In this document: piece by piece, positions 60,747 through 64,000 of the stretch
How positions within the stretch are numbered: the first letter of the stretch is position 1
Layout: every line of letters begins with the position of its first letter
Notes under the pieces: generated by a model
What the model was told of the DNA's origin: nothing
Databases searched by the model: none
Seen by the model: only the letters and a program-made list of their open reading frames with translations
Translations under genes and position numbers: made by a program
DNA from: M0108 sp044228795
GTDB taxonomy: Bacteria; Pseudomonadota; Gammaproteobacteria; Chromatiales; Chromatiaceae
NCBI GenBank assembly: GCA_044228795.1
Contig: JBGAUE010000006.1
Location: 106,641 to 170,640 of the forward strand
DNA length: 64,000 nt
Reading direction: 5' to 3'

Positions 60747-63005
60747 ATGTTCAGCCTCTCAAAGATAATGGGTGAGAAAGTAAACAGCCGCCTTCGGGGG
60801 GTAGTACTCATACCCCCCCTTCTGTTTGTCCTTACCGCCTGCCAGCGTTCCGACTGGGACCCCACGGTCAAGGTCAATGCCACGCAGGGTGATATTCTTA
60901 CCCCCCTGGCCGGGAGAACCGCCGAAGACGACGCCGGAACGGCAGCAACCTCTGGCATCCGCTTGGGCGAGGATGCGGACAAGCCTAAGGCACCCAAAAA
61001 TAGGAGCATCCGCGGCACGGGAACCTTTGTGCGCAAGGTGGAAAGGCCTACCGTCGATACAACGCCTGGTGACATCACCCTGAATTTCGATGGCACGGAT
61101 ATCCGCGAAGTAGTCAAGGTTATACTTGGGGATATTCTGAACGTAAATTACGTCCTCGACCCTGGAGTATCCGGTACCGCCTCCCTTGAAACCGGCCGAC
61201 CCTTGTCGCGGCAGGCCTTAATCCCGACCTTGGAAACCCTGTTGCGCATGAATAACGCCGCCCTGGTTCAGAATGGCGGCAATTATGAAGTTGTACCCCT
61301 GACCAATGCCGTTCGTGGCCGCGTGGTGCCCCAACTGGGTGAGTCATCCAAAGCCCTGCCCCAAGGTTACAGTGTTCAGGTGATCCCGTTACGCTATATT
61401 GGCACGGACGAGATGAGCAAGATTCTCGAACCCTTGGCGCCCGAGGGCAGCATCATCCGGGCCGATAGTCTGCGCAACCTCCTGATTCTTGCGGGCACTG
61501 GCCCGGAAATCCGCAATCTACTAGATACCATCCAGGTCTTTGATGTGGATTGGATGGCGGGCCTTTCTGTTGGCTTTTTCACCTTGGAATATGCCAACCC
61601 CAAGGACGTGGTAACCCAGCTCGATTCCTTGCTTTCGGATGAGTCCGGTAATCCCATGAAGGGCATCTTTCGCTTCGTACCCGTTGAGAGCGCGAGGAGC
61701 GTGCTCGTTGTCTCGCCACAAGAAAAGTACCTCTCGCAAGCCAGAGTTTGGATTGAACGGCTTGATGTGGCCGCTGCCGCGGGGGATAGCGATGAACGAC
61801 TTTTTGTTTACCGTGTCAAGCACGGGGACGCTGAGATCATGGCCAGCAGCCTGATTGGCCTTTTCTCGGCAGGCGGCGCCCAGGGGATGACGAAGAGCCT
61901 TGGTTCGATAGCGCCCGGTTTAGGCACCGCCTTGGGCCAATCCTCGGGCAACGACACCAATAATTCCTCTAATAAGAAAATGGGTTCTAACCAACTTGGC
62001 GGCTCCAGTCAGCTTGGTGGTTCCAGTCAACTCGGAGGCTCCAGCTCTAAGAAGTTTGGCAGCCAACAAACGGCCCAAGGGGGTAAACAGGCAGTAGCCA
62101 GCACCCTGGAAATGACGTCCACTGTTAGCATCGTTGCCGATGCAACCAATAATTCCCTGTTGATCAAATCGAGTCCCCGGGATTATAAGAAGATCCTGGA
62201 TGCGTTGAAACAACTGGATCTGGTACCGCTTCAGGTTCTGATCGAGGCGACATTCGTCGAAATCACCCTGTCAGGCAATTTGCAATATGGCGTCCAATGG
62301 AATCTTACGGGAAAGATCGGGGAAGATATTTCCAATGCATCATTAAAATACAAAAACCCAATTACTCCTGTAGTTCCAGGGTTCAACTGGACGATTTTGG
62401 CTTCAGCGGACTTGGTTCGCGCTAACCTTAATCTCTATGCGGCGGACGGCCTGTTGAACATCCTGTCCACGCCTTCCGTCATGGTTAGAGACAATCAGAC
62501 AGCTCATATTCAGGTTGGCAAGGATGTTCCCATACTTACGCAGCAACAGCAAGGGACCCAAAATGCTAACACTAACATCGTGAATTCAGTCTCCTACAAG
62601 ACCACAGGTGTTCAGTTAGACGTCAAGCCAAGAGTCACCCCGGGCGGCATGGTCCAAATGGACGTGGAACAGCAGGTGAGTACCGCTACAAAAACCGATA
62701 CCTCGAGTATCGAATCACCCACCTTTGTTGTACGCCAAATCACCAGCAATGTGGCAGTGCGGTCAGGTCAGGCCGTGGTACTAGGCGGGCTCATTGAAAA
62801 TAACGATGAAAGTTCAAAAGGAGGCGTGCCAGGCTTCATGAATATTCCCGTTCTCGGCACCTTGTTCAGCGATAATAACCGTAAGGCGGATCGCAGAGAA
62901 TTGCTGGTTATCTTGACGCCCAAAATTATAGCTAACGATCAGGATGCCGAGTCAGTCACCCGAGAATTCCGATCCCGTATGAAAGGATTACAGGGTAGGT
63001 TCTAG
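60747..63005 (+). CDS. gspD: Type II secretion secretin GspD (lipoprotein)
   Basis: The secretin of about 752 residues forms the outer-membrane channel. A lipobox LTAC follows a basic-hydrophobic signal, so the protein is probably lipid-anchored, as in XpsD. N0 and N1-N3 domains are followed by the secretin core with VPILTQQQ and the conserved end VPGFMNIPVLGTLFSDNNR. In the N3 region a Ser/Gly/Asn-rich insert contains three QLGGSS units (DNA 61992-62045). Starts at 60669, 60747 and 60768 are all open in frame; 60747 is used. It closes the operon. Confidence 0.95.
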   Translation: MFSLSKIMGEKVNSRLRGVVLIPPLLFVLTACQRSDWDPTVKVNATQGDILTPLAGRTAEDDAGTAATSGIRLGEDADKPKAPKNRSIRGTGTFVRKVERPTVDTTPGDITLNFDGTDIREVVKVILGDILNVNYVLDPGVSGTASLETGRPLSRQALIPTLETLLRMNNAALVQNGGNYEVVPLTNAVRGRVVPQLGESSKALPQGYSVQVIPLRYIGTDEMSKILEPLAPEGSIIRADSLRNLLILAGTGPEIRNLLDTIQVFDVDWMAGLSVGFFTLEYANPKDVVTQLDSLLSDESGNPMKGIFRFVPVESARSVLVVSPQEKYLSQARVWIERLDVAAAAGDSDERLFVYRVKHGDAEIMASSLIGLFSAGGAQGMTKSLGSIAPGLGTALGQSSGNDTNNSSNKKMGSNQLGGSSQLGGSSQLGGSSSKKFGSQQTAQGGKQAVASTLEMTSTVSIVADATNNSLLIKSSPRDYKKILDALKQLDLVPLQVLIEATFVEITLSGNLQYGVQWNLTGKIGEDISNASLKYKNPITPVVPGFNWTILASADLVRANLNLYAADGLLNILSTPSVMVRDNQTAHIQVGKDVPILTQQQQGTQNANTNIVNSVSYKTTGVQLDVKPRVTPGGMVQMDVEQQVSTATKTDTSSIESPTFVVRQITSNVAVRSGQAVVLGGLIENNDESSKGGVPGFMNIPVLGTLFSDNNRKADRRELLVILTPKIIANDQDAESVTREFRSRMKGLQGRF
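61992..62045 (+). repeat. Three tandem 18-bp repeats within gspD
   Basis: Three adjacent 18-bp units (61992-62009, 62010-62027, 62028-62045) each encode QLGGSS. They differ at several third positions, so selection on the protein repeat seems to be maintained. They lie in the low-complexity loop of the N3 region. Confidence 0.9.
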
Positions 63006-63056
63006 AATTGCCAAGTAAGAATGGAGACACCGACGGGGAAGTTCCTAGCATGATCA

Positions 63057-63872
63057 ATGCCTGAACTCCCCGAGGTAGAAACGACCTTGCGGGGTATAAG
63101 GCCCCATCTCGAAGGCCGCCGTATCCGGGAACTCAAGGTCCGGGAAATGCGCTTTCGTTATCCAATTGCGGAAGAAACCGAGGAAAGGCTGGCGGGGCAA
63201 ACGATCCTGAATTTGCTTCGACGGGGCAAGTACTTGCTGATGGGTCTGGAACAGGGCAGCCTGCTTATTCACCTCGGTATGTCCGGCAGCTTGCGAATCG
63301 TACCCGAAACAACTCCGCCTGGGCCCCACGATCATTTGGACCTGGTGGTGGAAGATGGACGATGCCTGCGCATGCGTGATCCCCGGCGGTTCGGCCTCTT
63401 TATCTGGACAGCGGAACCACTGGAGAATCATATCCTTATTAGGGATCTTGGGCTAGAACCCTTGGAAGGCAGCTTTGATGGCGACTACTTGTTTTTCCGC
63501 GCGTGTAACCGTCAATTGCCCGTGAAGGCCTTCATCATGGATGCCAAGGTGGTGGTAGGCGTGGGCAACATTTACGCCAGTGAATCCCTCTTTCTTGCCG
63601 GCATACATCCGAATCGGCCCGCTGGGCAGGTGAGCACGGTGCAATACGATCTGCTCGCCTCATCCATTCGCACGGTTCTCGGCGAATCCATCGCCGCCGG
63701 GGGTACGAGTCTGCGGGATTTTGTGAGAGAGGACGGTCATCCCGGATATTACGCTCGTAACCTTCGGGTCTATGGCCGCGAAGGCCAGGCCTGCCAGCAT
63801 TGTGGTACCCCGATCCGACGGGAAAAAATCGGGCAGAGATCAAGCTTTTTCTGCCCGAATTGCCAAGTTTAG
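63057..63872 (+). CDS. mutM: Formamidopyrimidine-DNA glycosylase
   Basis: The 271-residue bifunctional glycosylase/lyase removes 8-oxoguanine and formamidopyrimidines. The N-terminus PELPEVETTLRGI gives the catalytic Pro2 and Glu3. The H2TH region DAKVVVGVGNIYASESLF and the C-terminal zinc finger with CQHC and CPNC are intact. It starts 51 bp after gspD. Confidence 0.97.
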   Translation: MPELPEVETTLRGIRPHLEGRRIRELKVREMRFRYPIAEETEERLAGQTILNLLRRGKYLLMGLEQGSLLIHLGMSGSLRIVPETTPPGPHDHLDLVVEDGRCLRMRDPRRFGLFIWTAEPLENHILIRDLGLEPLEGSFDGDYLFFRACNRQLPVKAFIMDAKVVVGVGNIYASESLFLAGIHPNRPAGQVSTVQYDLLASSIRTVLGESIAAGGTSLRDFVREDGHPGYYARNLRVYGREGQACQHCGTPIRREKIGQRSSFFCPNCQV

Positions 63873-64000
63873 GGTTCTGTTACGTCTGGTGTAGGCAAGG
63901 AGTCCGATCCCATGGGTCTAGGATAAGTCGTTCACACAAAATAACTATAACCTTGTCTAAATCCAGGGATTTGTTGTAAATTGGCCTCATGATCTGTTTC
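63873..64000. other. Terminal non-coding stretch
   Basis: The last 128 bp hold no supported gene. The sequence is AT-rich toward the end and may include a promoter for a gene beyond the window. Confidence 0.4.

Noticed and set aside
1..64000. CRISPR arrays, tRNA or rRNA genes, prophage
   Set aside because: No regularly spaced repeats, cloverleaf-like intergenic sequences or phage structural genes were seen; nearly all intergenic gaps outside the transposase cluster are under 400 bp.

Overview
The window is a GC-rich chromosomal segment around a replication origin of a gammaproteobacterium. Gene content and order (parA-rsmG-mnmG, mnmE-yidC-yidD-rnpA-rpmH, dnaA-dnaN-gyrB, an Xps-type type II secretion operon, an NtrBC-controlled glnA) suggest a purple sulfur bacterium or close relative (Chromatiales). 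That placement is inferred from general resemblance and not from a search.

Layout. 1-2.8 kb: the 5' part of parA, then rsmG and mnmG, all on the minus strand. 3.2-7.2 kb: an overlapping plus-strand operon of a MoxR ATPase, a DUF58 protein and a TgpA-like membrane transglutaminase. 7.2-9.6 kb: a secreted glutathione peroxidase and a sigma-54 activator with a cysteine-rich PAS domain. 9.6-13.5 kb: the minus-strand mnmE-yidC-yidD-rnpA-rpmH cluster. 13.5-16.3 kb: a DnaA box, dnaA and dnaN. 16.3-26.0 kb: no intact gene. Five decayed transposases (two IS66-type, one IS1182-like, one IS1634-like, one IS4-like) sit where recF is usually found, bracketed by two parS-like palindromes. 26.1-28.5 kb: gyrB.

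28.5-32.9 kb: minus-strand glyQ-glyS-gmhB-plsC. 33.1-38.7 kb: a cation diffusion facilitator, then glnA behind an NtrC-type dyad and a sigma-54 promoter, then ntrB and ntrC. 38.8-45.4 kb: an unknown small protein, endonuclease V, a stand-alone diiron metallo-beta-lactamase-fold protein, an unknown small coiled protein, a class 1B-type dihydroorotate dehydrogenase, trmL, gpsA, secB, a membrane rhodanese, and an ArsR-family repressor carrying the two cysteines of persulfide sensors. 45.5-63.0 kb: a long plus-strand run of envC, ctpA, a DJ-1 protein, a WecA-like transferase, a WbpM/CapD-like dehydratase, then gspE-F-G-H-I-J-K-L-M-N-D. 63.1-63.9 kb: mutM.

I see no phage, CRISPR array, tRNA or rRNA, and no clearly new multigene system. 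The points most worth a second look are the parS-bracketed transposase graveyard replacing recF, the putative persulfide sensor beside a rhodanese, the cysteine-rich sigma-54 regulator and the lone diiron protein.
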